From contig NC_088322.1 of the NCBI RefSeq assembly GCF_910592395.1, positions 1,180,001 to 1,244,000 of the forward strand: DNA of 64,000 bases, read 5' to 3'. This DNA comes from Lineus longissimus (lineage: Eukaryota > Nemertea > Pilidiophora > Heteronemertea > Lineidae). The notes beneath the pieces were generated by a model. It did no database searches. It saw only the letters and a list, made by a program, of their open reading frames with translations, and was not told the DNA's origin. How positions within the stretch are numbered: the first letter of the stretch is position 1; every line of letters starts with the position of its first letter. The translations under genes were made by a program, and so were the position numbers. Below are positions 7,978 through 21,500 of the stretch, in pieces.

Positions 7978-10864
7978 GAATAGGGCCCTGGACACCCGGA
8001 CACTTAGATACCTAAAAAGAGTGTCCAAGTATCTAGGTATCCACACACTTATAGCTCAGTTTCTGAATAGCCTACGAGGACGCTAAGAGGGTGCCATGAC
8101 TAAGAGTGCTTCGTGAATACGGCCCTGCACACCCGGACACTTAGATACCTAAAAAGAGTGTCCAAGTATCTAGGTATCCACACACTTATAGCTCAGTTTC
8201 TGAATAGCCTACGAGGACGCTAAGAGGGTGCCATGACTAAGAGTGCTTCGTGAATACGGCCCTGCACACCCGGACACTTAGATACCTAAAAAGAGTGTCC
8301 AAGTATCTAGGTATCCACACACTTATAGCTCTGTTTCTGAATAGCCTACGAGGACGCTAATAGCGTGCTCTGACTAAGAGTGCTTCGTGAATACGGCCCT
8401 GGACACCCGGACACTTAGATACCTAAAAAGAGTTTCCAAGTATCTAGGTATCCACACACTTATAGCTCAGTTTCTGAATAGCCTACGAGGACGCTAAGTG
8501 CGTGCTCTGACTAAGAGTGCTTCGTGAATACGGCCCTGGACACCCGGACAAATAGATACCAAAAAAGAGTGTCCAAGTATCTAGGTATCCACACACTTAT
8601 AGCTCAGTTTCTGAATAGCCTACGAGGACGCTAAGAGCGTGCTCTGACTAAGAGTGCTTCGTGAATACGGCCCTGTACACCCGGACACTTAGATACCTAA
8701 AAAGAGTGTCCAAGTATCTAGGTATCCACACACTTATAGCTCAGTTTCTGAATAGCCTACGAGGACGCTAAGAGCGTGCTCTGACTAAGAGTGCTTCGTG
8801 AATAGGGCCCTGGACACCCGGACACTTAGATACCTAAAAAGAGTGTCCAAGTATCTAGGTATCCACAAACTTATAGCTCAGTTTCTGAATAGCCTACGAG
8901 GACGCTAAGAGCGTGCTCTGACTAAGAGTGCTTCGTGAATACGGCCCTGGACACCCGGACACTTAGATACCTAAAAAGAGTGTCCAAGTATCTAGGTATC
9001 CACACACTTATAGCTCAGTTTCTGAATAGCCTACGAGGACGCTAAGAGCGTGCTCTGACTAAGAGTGCTTCGTGAATACGGCCCTGTACACCCGGACACT
9101 TAGATACCTAAAAAGAGTGTCCAAGTATCTAGGTATCCACACACTTATAGCTCAGTTTCTGAATAGCCTACGAGGACGCTAAGAGCGTGCTCTGACTAAG
9201 AGTGCTTCGTGAATACGGCCCTGGACACCCGGACACTTAGATACCTAAAAAGAGTGTCCAGGTATCTAGGTATCCACACACTTATAGCTCAGTTTCTGAA
9301 TAGCTTACGAGGTCGCTAAGAGCGTGATCTGACTAAGAGTGCTTCGTGAATACGGCCCTGGACACCCGGACACTTAGATACCTAAAAAGAGTGTCCAAGT
9401 ATCTAGGTATCCACACACTTATAGCTCAGTTTCTGAATAGCCTACGAGGACGCTAAGAGCGTGCTCTGACTAAGAGTGCTTCGTGAATACGGCCCTAGAC
9501 ACCCGGACACTTAGATACCTAAAAAGAGTGACCAAGTATCTAGGTATCCACACACTTATAGCTCAGTTTCTGAATAGCCTACGAGGACGCTAAGAGCGTG
9601 CTCTGACTAAGAGTGCTTCGTGAATACGGCCCTGAACACCCGGACACTTAGATACCTAAAAAGAGTGTCCAAGTATCTAGGTATCCACACACTTATAGCT
9701 CAGTTTCTGAATAGCCTACGAGGACGCTAAGAGCGTGCTCTGACTAAGAGTGCTTCGTGAATAGGGCCCTGGACACCCGGACACTTAGATACCTAAAAAG
9801 AGTGTCCAAGTATCTAGGTATCCACACACTTATAGCTCAGTTTCTGAATAGCCTACGAGGACGCTAAGAGGGTGCCATGACTAAGAGTGCTTCGTGAATA
9901 CGGCCCTGCACACCCGGACACTTAGATACCTAAAAAGAGTGTCCAAGTATCTAGGTATCCACACACTTATAGCTCAGTTTCTGAATAGCCTACGAAGACG
10001 CTAAGAGGGTGCCATGACTAAGAGAGCTTCGTGAATACGGCCCTGCACACCCGGACACTTAGATACCTAAAAAGAGTGTCCAAGTATCTAGGTATCCACA
10101 CACTTATAGCTCTGTTTCTGAATAGCCTACGAGGACGCTAAGAGCGTGCTCTGACTAAGAGTGCTTCGTGAATACGGCCCTGGACACCCGGACACTTAGA
10201 TACCTAAAAAGAGTTTCCAAGTATCTAGGTATCCACACACTTATAGCTCAGTTTCTGAATAGCCTACGAGGACGCTAAGTGCGTGCTCTGACTAAGAGTG
10301 CTTCGTGAATACGGCCCTGGACACCCGGACAAATAGATACCTAAAAAGAGTGTCCAAGTATCTAGGTATCCACACACTTATAGCTCAGTTTCTGAATAGC
10401 CTACGAGGACGCTAAGAGCGTGCTCTGACTAAGAGTGCTTCGTGAATACGGCCCTGTACACCCGGACACTTAGATACCTAAAAAGAGTGTCCAAGTATCT
10501 AGGTATCCACACACTTATAGCTCAGTTTCTGAATAGCCTACGAGGACGCTAAGAGCGTGCTCTGACTAAGAGTGCTTCGTGAATAGGGCCCTGGACACCC
10601 GGACACTTAGATACCTAAAAAGAGTGTCCAAGTATCTAGGTATCCACAAACTTATAGCTCAGTTTCTGAATAGCCTACGAGGACGCTAAGAGCGTGCTCT
10701 GACTAAGAGTGCTTCGTGAATACGGCCCTGGACACCCGGACACTTAGATACCTAAAAAGAGTGTCCAAGTATCTAGGTATCCACACACTTATAGCTCAGT
10801 TTCTGAATAGCCTACGAGGACGCTAAGAGCGTGCTCTGACTAAGAGTGCTTCGTGAATACGGCC
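7978..10864. repeat. 13-monomer (1,781 bp) duplicated satellite segment
   Basis: Ordered variants in about 7978-9083 recur about 1,781 bp later at 9759-10864. These are ATAGGGCCC, two AAGAGGGTGCCATGAC, GCTCTGTTTCTG, GAGTTTCCAAG, CTAAGTGCGTG, CGGACAAATAGATACC, CCTGTACACC, ATAGGGCCC and CCACAAACTT. Private changes include CTAATAGCG at about 8358 and AGAGAGCTTCG at about 10022. Similarity stops at about 9084/10865. Confidence 0.8.
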
Positions 10865-13800
10865 CTGGACACCCGGACACTTAGATACCTAAAAAGAGTG
10901 TCCAAGTATCTAGGTATCCACACACTCATTGCTCAGTTTCTGAATAGCCTACGAGGACGCTAAGAGCGTGCTCTGACTGAGAGTGCTTCGTGAATACGGC
11001 CCTGGACACCCGGACACTTAGATACCTAAAAATAGTGTCCAAGTATCTAGGTATCCACACACTTATAGCTCAGTTTCTGAATAGCCTACGAGGACGCTAA
11101 GAGCGTGCTCTGACTAAGAGTGCTTCGTGAATACGGCCCTGCACACCCGGACACTTAGATACCTAAAAAGAGTGTCCAAGTATCTAGGTATCCACACACT
11201 TATAGCTCAGTTTCTGAATAGCCTACGAGGACGCTAAGAGCGTGCTCTGACTAAGAGTGCTTCGTGAATACGGCCCTGGACACCCGGACACTTAGATACC
11301 TAAAAAGAGTGTCCAAGTATCTAGGTATCCACGCACTTATAGCTCAGTTTCTGAATAGCTTACGAGGACGCTAAGAGCGTGTTCTGACTAAGAGTGCTTC
11401 GTGAATACGGCCCTGGACACCCGGACACTTAGATACCTCAAAAGAGTGTCCAAGTATCTAGGTATCCACACACTTATAGCTCAGTTTCTGAATAGCCTAC
11501 GAGGACGCTAAGAGCGTGCTCTGACTAACAGTGCTTCGTGAATACGGCCCTGGACACCCGGACACTTAGATACCTAAAAAGAGTGTCCAAGTATCTAGGT
11601 ATCCACGCACTTATAGCTCAGTTTCTGAATAGCCTACGAGGACGCTAAGAGCGTGCTCTGACTAAGAGTGCTTCGTGAATACGGCCCTGGACACCCGGAC
11701 ACTTAGATACCTCAAAAGAGTGTCCAAGTATCTAGGTATCCACACACTTATAGCTCAGTTTCTGAATAGCCAACGAGGACGCTAAGAGCGTGCTCTGACT
11801 AAGAGTGCTTCGTGAATAGGGCCCTGGACACCCGGACACTTAGATACCTAAAAAGAGTGTCCAAGTATCTAGGTATCCACACACTTATAGCTCAGTTTCT
11901 GAATAGCCTACGAGGACGCTAAGAGCGTGCCATAACTAAGAGTGCTTCGTGAATACGGCCCTGCACACCCGGACACTTAGATACCTAAAAAGAGTGTCCA
12001 AGTAACTAGGTATCCACACACTTATAGCTCAGTTTCTGAATAGCCTACGAGGACGCTAAGAGCGTGCTCTGACTAAGAGTGCTTCGTGAATACGGCCCTG
12101 GACACCCGGACACTTAGATACCTAAAAAGAGTTTCCAAGTATCTAGGTATCCACACACTTATAGCTCAGTTTCTGAATAGCCTACGAGGACGCTAAGAGC
12201 GTGCTCTGACTAAGAGTGCTTCGTGAATACGGCCCTGCACACCCGGAGACTTAGATACCTAAAAAGAGTGTCCAAGTATCTAGGTATCCACACACTCATA
12301 GCTCAGTTTCTGAATAGCCTACGAGGACGCTAAGAGCGTGCTCTGACTAAGAGTGCTTCGTGAATACGGCCCTGCACACCCGGACACTTAGATACCTAAA
12401 AATAGTGTCCAAGTATCTAGGTATCCACACACTTATAGCTCAGTTTCTGAATAGCCTACGAGGACGCTAAGAGCGTGCTCTGACTAAGAGTGCTTCGTGA
12501 ATACGGCCCTGCACACCCGGACACTTAGATACCTAAAAAGAGTGTCCAAGTATCTAGGTGTCCACACACTTATAGCTCAGTTTCTGAATAGCCTACGAGG
12601 ACGCTAAGAGCGTGCTCTGACTAAGAGTGCTTCGTGAATACGGCCCTGGACACCCGGACACTTAGATACCTAAAAAGAGTGTCCAAGTATCTAGGTATCC
12701 ACACACTTATAGCTCAGTTTCTGAATAGCCTACGAGGACGCTAAGAGCGTGCTCTGACTAAGAGTGCTTCGTGAATACGGCCCTGGACACCCGGACACTT
12801 AGATACCTAAAAAGAGTGTCCAAGTATCTAGGTATCCACACACTTATAGCTCAGTTTCTGAATAGCCTACGAGGACGCTAAGAGCGTGCTCTGACTAAGA
12901 GTGCTTCGTGAATACGGCCCTGCACGCCCGGACACTTAGATACCTAAAAAGAGTGTCCAAGTATCTAGGTATCCACACACTTATAGCTCAGTTTCTGAAT
13001 AGCCTACGAGGACGCTAAGAGCGTGCTCTGACTAAGAGTGCTTCGTGAATACGGCCCTGGACACCCGGACACTTAGATACCTAAAAAGAGTTTCCAAGTA
13101 TCTAGGTATCCACACACTTATAGCTCAGTTTCTGAATAGCCTACGAGGACGCTAAGAGCGTGCTCTGACTAAGAGTGCTTCGTGAATACGGCCCTGGACA
13201 CCCGGACACTTAGATACCTAAAAAGAGTGTCCAAGTATCTAGGTATCCACACACTTATAGCTCAGTTTCTGAATAGCCTACGAGGACGCTAAGAGCGTGC
13301 TCTGACTAAGAGTGCTTCGTGAATACGGCCCTGGACACCCGGACACTTAGATACCTAAAAAGAGTGTCCAAGTATCTAGGTATCCACACACTCATAGCTC
13401 AGTTTCTGAATAGCCTACGAGGACGCTAAGAGCGTGCTCTGACTAAGAGTGCTTCGTGAATACGGCCCTGGACACCCGGACACTTAGATACCCAAAAAGA
13501 GTTTCCAAGTATCTAGGTATCCACACACTCATAGCTCAGTTTCTGAATAGCCTACGAGGACGCTAAGAGCGTGCTCTGACTAAGAGTGCTTCGTGAATAC
13601 GGCCCTGCACACCCGGACACTTAGATACCTAAAAAGAGTGTCCAAGTATCTAGGTATCCACACACTTATAGCTCAGTTTCTGAATAGCCTACGAGGACGC
13701 TAAGAGCGTGCTCTGACTAAGAGTGCTTCGTGAATACGGCCCTGCACACCCGGACACTTAGATACCTAAAAAGAGTGTCAAAGTATCTAGGTATCCACAC

Positions 13801-16800
13801 ACTTATAGCTCAGTTTCTGAATAGCCTACGAGGACGCTAAGAGCGTGCTCTGACTAAGAGTGCTTCGTGAATACGGCCCTGGACACCCGGACACTTAGAT
13901 ACCTAAAAAGAGTGTCCAAGTATCTAGGTATCCACACACTCATAGCTCAGTTTCTGAATAGCCTACGAGGACGCTAAGAGCGTGCTCTGACTAAGGGTGC
14001 TTCGTGAATACGGCCCTGCACACCCGGACACTTAGATACCTAAAAAGAGTGTCCAAGTATCTAGGTATCCACACACTCATAGCTCAGTTTCTGAATAGCC
14101 TACGAGGACGCTAAGAGCGTGCTCTGACTAAGGGTGCTTCGTGAATACGGCCCTGCACACCCGGACACTTAGATACCTAAAAAGAGTGTCCAAGTATCTA
14201 GGTATCCACACACTTATAGCTCAGTTTCTGAATAGCCTACGAGGACGCTAAGAGCGTGCTCTGACTAAGAGTGCTTCGTGAATACCGCCCTGGACACCCG
14301 GACACTTAGATACCTAAAAAGAGTGTCCAAGTATCTAGGTATCCACACACTTATAGCTCAGTTTCTGAATAGCCTACGAGGACGCTAAGAGCGTGCTCTG
14401 ACTAAGGGTGGTTCGTGAATACGGCCCTGCACACCCGGACACTTAGATACCTAAAAAGAGTGTCCAAGTATCTAGGTATCCACACACTTATAGCTCAGTT
14501 TCTGAATAGCCTACGAGGACGCTAAGAGCGTGCTCTGACTAAGAGTGCTTCGTGAATACGGCCCTGCACACCCGGACACTTAGATACCTAAAAAGAGTGT
14601 CCAAGTATCTAGGTATCCACACACTTATAGCTCAGTTTCTGAATAGCCTACGAGGACGCTAAGAGCGTGCTCTGACTAAGAGTGCTTCGTGAATACGGCC
14701 CTACACACCCGGACACTTAGATACCTAAAAAGAGTGTCAAAGTATCTAGGTATCCACACACTTATAGCTCAGTTTCTGAATAGCCTACGAGGACGCTAAG
14801 AGCGTGCTCTGACTAAGAGTGCTTCGTGAATACGGCCCTGGACACCCGGACACTTAGATACCTAAAAAGAGTGTCCAAGTATCTAGGTATCCACACACTC
14901 ATAGCTCAGTTTCTGAATAGCCTACGAGGACGCTAAGAGCGTGCTCTGACTAAGAGTGCTTCGTGAATACGGCCCTGGACACCCGGACACTTAGATACCT
15001 AAAAAGAGTTTCCAAGTATCTAGGTATCCACACACTCATAGCTCAGTTTCTGAATAGCCTACGAGGACGCTAAGAGCGTGCTCTGACTAAGAGTGCTTCG
15101 TGAATACGGCCCTGCACACCCGGACACTTAGATACCTAAAAAGAGTGTCCAAGTATCTAGGTATCCACACACTTATAGCTCAGTTTCTGAATAGCCTACG
15201 AGGACGCTAAGAGCGTGCTCTGACTAAGAGTGCTTCGTGAATACGGCCCTGCACACCCGGACACTTAGATACCTAAAAAGAGTGTCAAAGTATCTAGGTA
15301 TCCACACACTTATAGCTCAGTTTCTGAATAGCCTACGAGGACGCTAAGAGCGTGCTCTGACTAAGAGTGCTTCGTGAATACGGCCCTGGACACCCGGACA
15401 CTTAGATACCTAAAAAGAGTGTCCAAGTATCTAGGTATCCACACACTCATAGCTCAGTTTCTGAATAGCCTACGAGGACGCTAAGAGCGTGCTCTGACTA
15501 AGGGTGCTTCGTGAATACGGCCCTGCACACCCGGACACTTAGATACCTAAAAAGAGTGTCCAAGTATCTAGGTATCCACACACTCATAGCTCAGTTTCTG
15601 AATAGCCTACGAGGACGCTAAGAGCGTGCTCTGACTAAGGGTGCTTCGTGAATACGGCCCTGCACACCCGGACACTTAGATACCTAAAAAGAGTGTCCAA
15701 GTATCTAGGTATCCACACACTTATAGCTCAGTTTCTGAATAGCCTACGAGGACGCTAAGAGCGTGCTCTGACTAAGAGTGCTTCGTGAATACCGCCCTGG
15801 ACACCCGGACACTTAGATACATAAAAAGAGTGTCCAAGTATCTAGGTATCCACACACTTATAGCTCAGTTTCTGAATAGCCTACGAGGACGCTAAGAGCG
15901 TGCTCTGACTAAGGGTGCTTCGTGAATACGGCCCTGCACACCCGGACACTTAGATACCTAAAAAGAGTGTCCAAGTATCTAGGTATCCACACACTTATAG
16001 CTCAGTTTCTGAATAGCCTACGAGGACGCTAAGAGCGTGCTCTGACTAAGAGTGCTTCGTGAATACGGCCCTGCACACCCGGACACTTAGATACCTAAAA
16101 AGAGTGTCCAAGTATCTAGGTATCCACACACTTATAGCTCAGTTTCTGAATAGCCTACGAGGACGCTAAGAGCGTGCTCTGACTAAGAGTGCTTCGTGAA
16201 TACGGCCCTACACACCCGGACACTTAGATACCTAAAAAGAGTGTCAAAGTATCTAGGTATCCACACACTTATAGCTCAGTTTCTGAATAGCCTACGAGGA
16301 CGCTAAGAGCGTGCTCTGACTAAGAGTGCTTCGTGAATACCGCCCTGGACACCCGGACACTTAGATACCTAAAAAGAGTGTCCAAGTATCTAGGTATCCA
16401 CACACTTATAGCTCAGTTTCTGAATAGCCTACGAGGACGCTAAGAGCGTGCTCTGACTAAGGGTGCTTCGTGAATACGGCCCTGGACACCCGGACACTTA
16501 GATACCTAAAAAGAGTGTCCAAGTATCTAGGTATCCACACACTTATAGCTCAGTTTCTGAATAGCCTACGAGGACGCTAAGAGCATGCTCTGACTAAGAG
16601 TGCTTCGTGAATACGGCCCTGGACACCCGGACACTTAGATACCTAAAAAGAGTGTCCAAGTATCTAGGTATCCACACACTTATAGCTCAGTTTCTGAATA
16701 GCCTACGAGGACGCTAAGAGCGTGCTCTGACTAAGAGTGCTTCGTGAATACGGCCCTGGACACCCGGACACTTAGATACCTAAAAAGAGTGTCCAAGTAT

Positions 16801-18532
16801 CTAGGTATCCACACACTCATTGCTCAGTTTCTGAATAGCCTACGAGGACGCTAAGAGCGTGCTCTGACTAAGAGTGCTTCGTGAATACGGCCCTGGACAC
16901 CCGGACACTTAGATACCTAAAAAGAGTGTCCAAGTATCTAGGTATCCACACACTTATAGCTCAGTTTCTGAATAGCCTACGAGGACGCTAAGAGCGTGCT
17001 CTGACTAAGAGTGCTTCGTGAATACGGCCCTGGACACCCGGACACTTAGATACCTAAAAAGAGTGTCCAAGTATCTAGGTATCCACACACTTATAGCTCA
17101 GTTTCTGAATAGCCTACGAGGACGCTAAGAGCGTGCTCTGACTAAGAGTGCTTCGTGAATACGGCCCTGGACACCCGGACACTTAGATACCTAAAAAGAG
17201 TGTCCAAGTATCTAGGTATCCACACACTCATAGCTCAGTTTCTGAATAGCCTACGAGGACGCTAAGAGCGTGCCATGACTAAGAGTGCTTCGTGAATACG
17301 GCCCTGCACACCCGGACACTTAGATACCTAAAAAGAGTGTCCAAGTATCTAGGTATCCACCACACTTATAGCTCAGTTTCTGATAGCCTACGAGGACGCT
17401 AAGAGCGTGCTCTGACTAAGAGTACTTCGTGAATACGGCCCTGGACACCCGAACACTTAGATACCTAAAAAGAGTTTCCAAGTATCTAGGTATCCACACA
17501 CTTATAGCTCAGTTTCTGAATAGCCTACGAGGACGCTAAGAGCGTGCTCTGACTAAGAGTGCTTCGTGAATAAGGCCCTGGACACCCGGACACTTAGATA
17601 CCTAAAAAGAGTGTCCAAGTATCTAGGTATCCACACACTTATAGCTCAGTTTCTGAATAGCCTACGAGGACGCTAAGAGCGTGCTCTGACTAAGAGTGCT
17701 TCGTGAATACGGCCCTGGACACCCGGACACTTAGATACCTAAAAAGAGTGTCCAAGTATCTAGGTATCCACACACTCATAGCTCAGTTTTTGAATAGCCT
17801 ACGAGGACGCTAAGAGCGTGCTCTGACTAAGAGTGCTTCGTGAATACGGCCCTGGACACCCGGACACTTAGATACCTAAAAAGAGTGTCCAAGTATCTAG
17901 GTATCCACACACTCATAGCTCAGTTTCTGAATAGCCTACGAGGACGCTAAGAGCGTGCTCTGACTAAGAGTGCTTCGTGAATACGGCCCTGGACACCCGG
18001 ACACTTAGATACCTAAAAAGAGTGTCCACGTATCTAGGTATCCACACACTTATAGCTCAATTTCTGAATAGCCTACGAGGACGTTAAGAGCGTGCTCTGA
18101 CTAAGAGTGCTTCGTGAATACGGCCCTGGACACCCGGACACTTAGATACCTAAAAAGAGTGTCCAAGTAGCTAGGTATCCACACACTTATAGCTCAGTTT
18201 CTGAATAGCCTACGAGGACGCTAAGAGCGTGCTCTGACTAAGAGTGCTTCGTGAATACGACCCTGGACACCCGGACACTTAGATACCTAAAAAGAGTGTC
18301 CAAGTATCTAGGTATCCACACACTTATAGCTCAGTTTCTGAATAGCCTACGAGGACGCTAAGAGCGTGCTCTGACTAAGAGTGCTTCGTGAATACGGCCC
18401 TGCACACCCGGACACTTAGATACCTAAAAAGAGTGTCCAAGTATCTAGGTATCCACACACTTATAGCTCAGTTTCTGAATAGCCTACGAGGACGCTAAGA
18501 GCGTGCTCTGACTAAGAGTGCTTCGTGAATAC
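9765..18532. repeat. 64-monomer (8,768 bp) satellite block, copy 1
   Basis: Every distinctive variant I followed here reappears exactly 8,768 bp (64 x 137) downstream: AGAGAGCTTCG 10023 and 18791, CACTCATTGCTC 10925 and 19693, CTAACAGTGC 11525 and 20293, GTGCCATAAC 11928 and 20696, CCGGAGAC 12244 and 21012, GTGTCAAAG 13775 and 22543, CCCTACACACC 14700 and 23468, GAGCATGCTC 16581 and 25349. Differences noticed are few, including a base at 14314/23082, one near 15305/24073, and a +1/-1 pair at 17359/17392 only in this copy. The left edge is set by a mismatch at 9764/18532. Such near identity implies recent duplication. Confidence 0.85.
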
Positions 18533-21500
18533 GGCCCTGGACACCCGGACACTTAGATACCTAAAAAGAGTGTCCAAGTATCTAGGTATCCACACACTTA
18601 TAGCTCAGTTTCTGAATAGCCTACGAGGACGCTAAGAGGGTGCCATGACTAAGAGTGCTTCGTGAATACGGCCCTGCACACCCGGACACTTAGATACCTA
18701 AAAAGAGTGTCCAAGTATCTAGGTATCCACACACTTATAGCTCAGTTTCTGAATAGCCTACGAAGACGCTAAGAGGGTGCCATGACTAAGAGAGCTTCGT
18801 GAATACGGCCCTGCACACCCGGACACTTAGATACCTAAAAAGAGTGTCCAAGTATCTAGGTATCCACACACTTATAGCTCTGTTTCTGAATAGCCTACGA
18901 GGACGCTAAGAGCGTGCTCTGACTAAGAGTGCTTCGTGAATACGGCCCTGGACACCCGGACACTTAGATACCTAAAAAGAGTTTCCAAGTATCTAGGTAT
19001 CCACACACTTATAGCTCAGTTTCTGAATAGCCTACGAGGACGCTAAGTGCGTGCTCTGACTAAGAGTGCTTCGTGAATACGGCCCTGGACACCCGGACAA
19101 ATAGATACCTAAAAAGAGTGTCCAAGTATCTAGGTATCCACACACTTATAGCTCAGTTTCTGAATAGCCTACGAGGACGCTAAGAGCGTGCTCTGACTAA
19201 GAGTGCTTCGTGAATACGGCCCTGTACACCCGGACACTTAGATACCTAAAAAGAGTGTCCAAGTATCTAGGTATCCACACACTTATAGCTCAGTTTCTGA
19301 ATAGCCTACGAGGACGCTAAGAGCGTGCTCTGACTAAGAGTGCTTCGTGAATAGGGCCCTGGACACCCGGACACTTAGATACCTAAAAAGAGTGTCCAAG
19401 TATCTAGGTATCCACAAACTTATAGCTCAGTTTCTGAATAGCCTACGAGGACGCTAAGAGCGTGCTCTGACTAAGAGTGCTTCGTGAATACGGCCCTGGA
19501 CACCCGGACACTTAGATACCTAAAAAGAGTGTCCAAGTATCTAGGTATCCACACACTTATAGCTCAGTTTCTGAATAGCCTACGAGGACGCTAAGAGCGT
19601 GCTCTGACTAAGAGTGCTTCGTGAATACGGCCCTGGACACCCGGACACTTAGATACCTAAAAAGAGTGTCCAAGTATCTAGGTATCCACACACTCATTGC
19701 TCAGTTTCTGAATAGCCTACGAGGACGCTAAGAGCGTGCTCTGACTGAGAGTGCTTCGTGAATACGGCCCTGGACACCCGGACACTTAGATACCTAAAAA
19801 TAGTGTCCAAGTATCTAGGTATCCACACACTTATAGCTCAGTTTCTGAATAGCCTACGAGGACGCTAAGAGCGTGCTCTGACTAAGAGTGCTTCGTGAAT
19901 ACGGCCCTGCACACCCGGACACTTAGATACCTAAAAAGAGTGTCCAAGTATCTAGGTATCCACACACTTATAGCTCAGTTTCTGAATAGCCTACGAGGAC
20001 GCTAAGAGCGTGCTCTGACTAAGAGTGCTTCGTGAATACGGCCCTGGACACCCGGACACTTAGATACCTAAAAAGAGTGTCCAAGTATCTAGGTATCCAC
20101 GCACTTATAGCTCAGTTTCTGAATAGCTTACGAGGACGCTAAGAGCGTGTTCTGACTAAGAGTGCTTCGTGAATACGGCCCTGGACACCCGGACACTTAG
20201 ATACCTCAAAAGAGTGTCCAAGTATCTAGGTATCCACACACTTATAGCTCAGTTTCTGAATAGCCTACGAGGACGCTAAGAGCGTGCTCTGACTAACAGT
20301 GCTTCGTGAATACGGCCCTGGACACCCGGACACTTAGATACCTAAAAAGAGTGTCCAAGTATCTAGGTATCCACGCACTTATAGCTCAGTTTCTGAATAG
20401 CCTACGAGGACGCTAAGAGCGTGCTCTGACTAAGAGTGCTTCGTGAATACGGCCCTGGACACCCGGACACTTAGATACCTCAAAAGAGTGTCCAAGTATC
20501 TAGGTATCCACACACTTATAGCTCAGTTTCTGAATAGCCAACGAGGACGCTAAGAGCGTGCTCTGACTAAGAGTGCTTCGTGAATAGGGCCCTGGACACC
20601 CGGACACTTAGATACCTAAAAAGAGTGTCCAAGTATCTAGGTATCCACACACTTATAGCTCAGTTTCTGAATAGCCTACGAGGACGCTAAGAGCGTGCCA
20701 TAACTAAGAGTGCTTCGTGAATACGGCCCTGCACACCCGGACACTTAGATACCTAAAAAGAGTGTCCAAGTAACTAGGTATCCACACACTTATAGCTCAG
20801 TTTCTGAATAGCCTACGAGGACGCTAAGAGCGTGCTCTGACTAAGAGTGCTTCGTGAATACGGCCCTGGACACCCGGACACTTAGATACCTAAAAAGAGT
20901 TTCCAAGTATCTAGGTATCCACACACTTATAGCTCAGTTTCTGAATAGCCTACGAGGACGCTAAGAGCGTGCTCTGACTAAGAGTGCTTCGTGAATACGG
21001 CCCTGCACACCCGGAGACTTAGATACCTAAAAAGAGTGTCCAAGTATCTAGGTATCCACACACTCATAGCTCAGTTTCTGAATAGCCTACGAGGACGCTA
21101 AGAGCGTGCTCTGACTAAGAGTGCTTCGTGAATACGGCCCTGCACACCCGGACACTTAGATACCTAAAAATAGTGTCCAAGTATCTAGGTATCCACACAC
21201 TTATAGCTCAGTTTCTGAATAGCCTACGAGGACGCTAAGAGCGTGCTCTGACTAAGAGTGCTTCGTGAATACGGCCCTGCACACCCGGACACTTAGATAC
21301 CTAAAAAGAGTGTCCAAGTATCTAGGTGTCCACACACTTATAGCTCAGTTTCTGAATAGCCTACGAGGACGCTAAGAGCGTGCTCTGACTAAGAGTGCTT
21401 CGTGAATACGGCCCTGGACACCCGGACACTTAGATACCTAAAAAGAGTGTCCAAGTATCTAGGTATCCACACACTTATAGCTCAGTTTCTGAATAGCCTA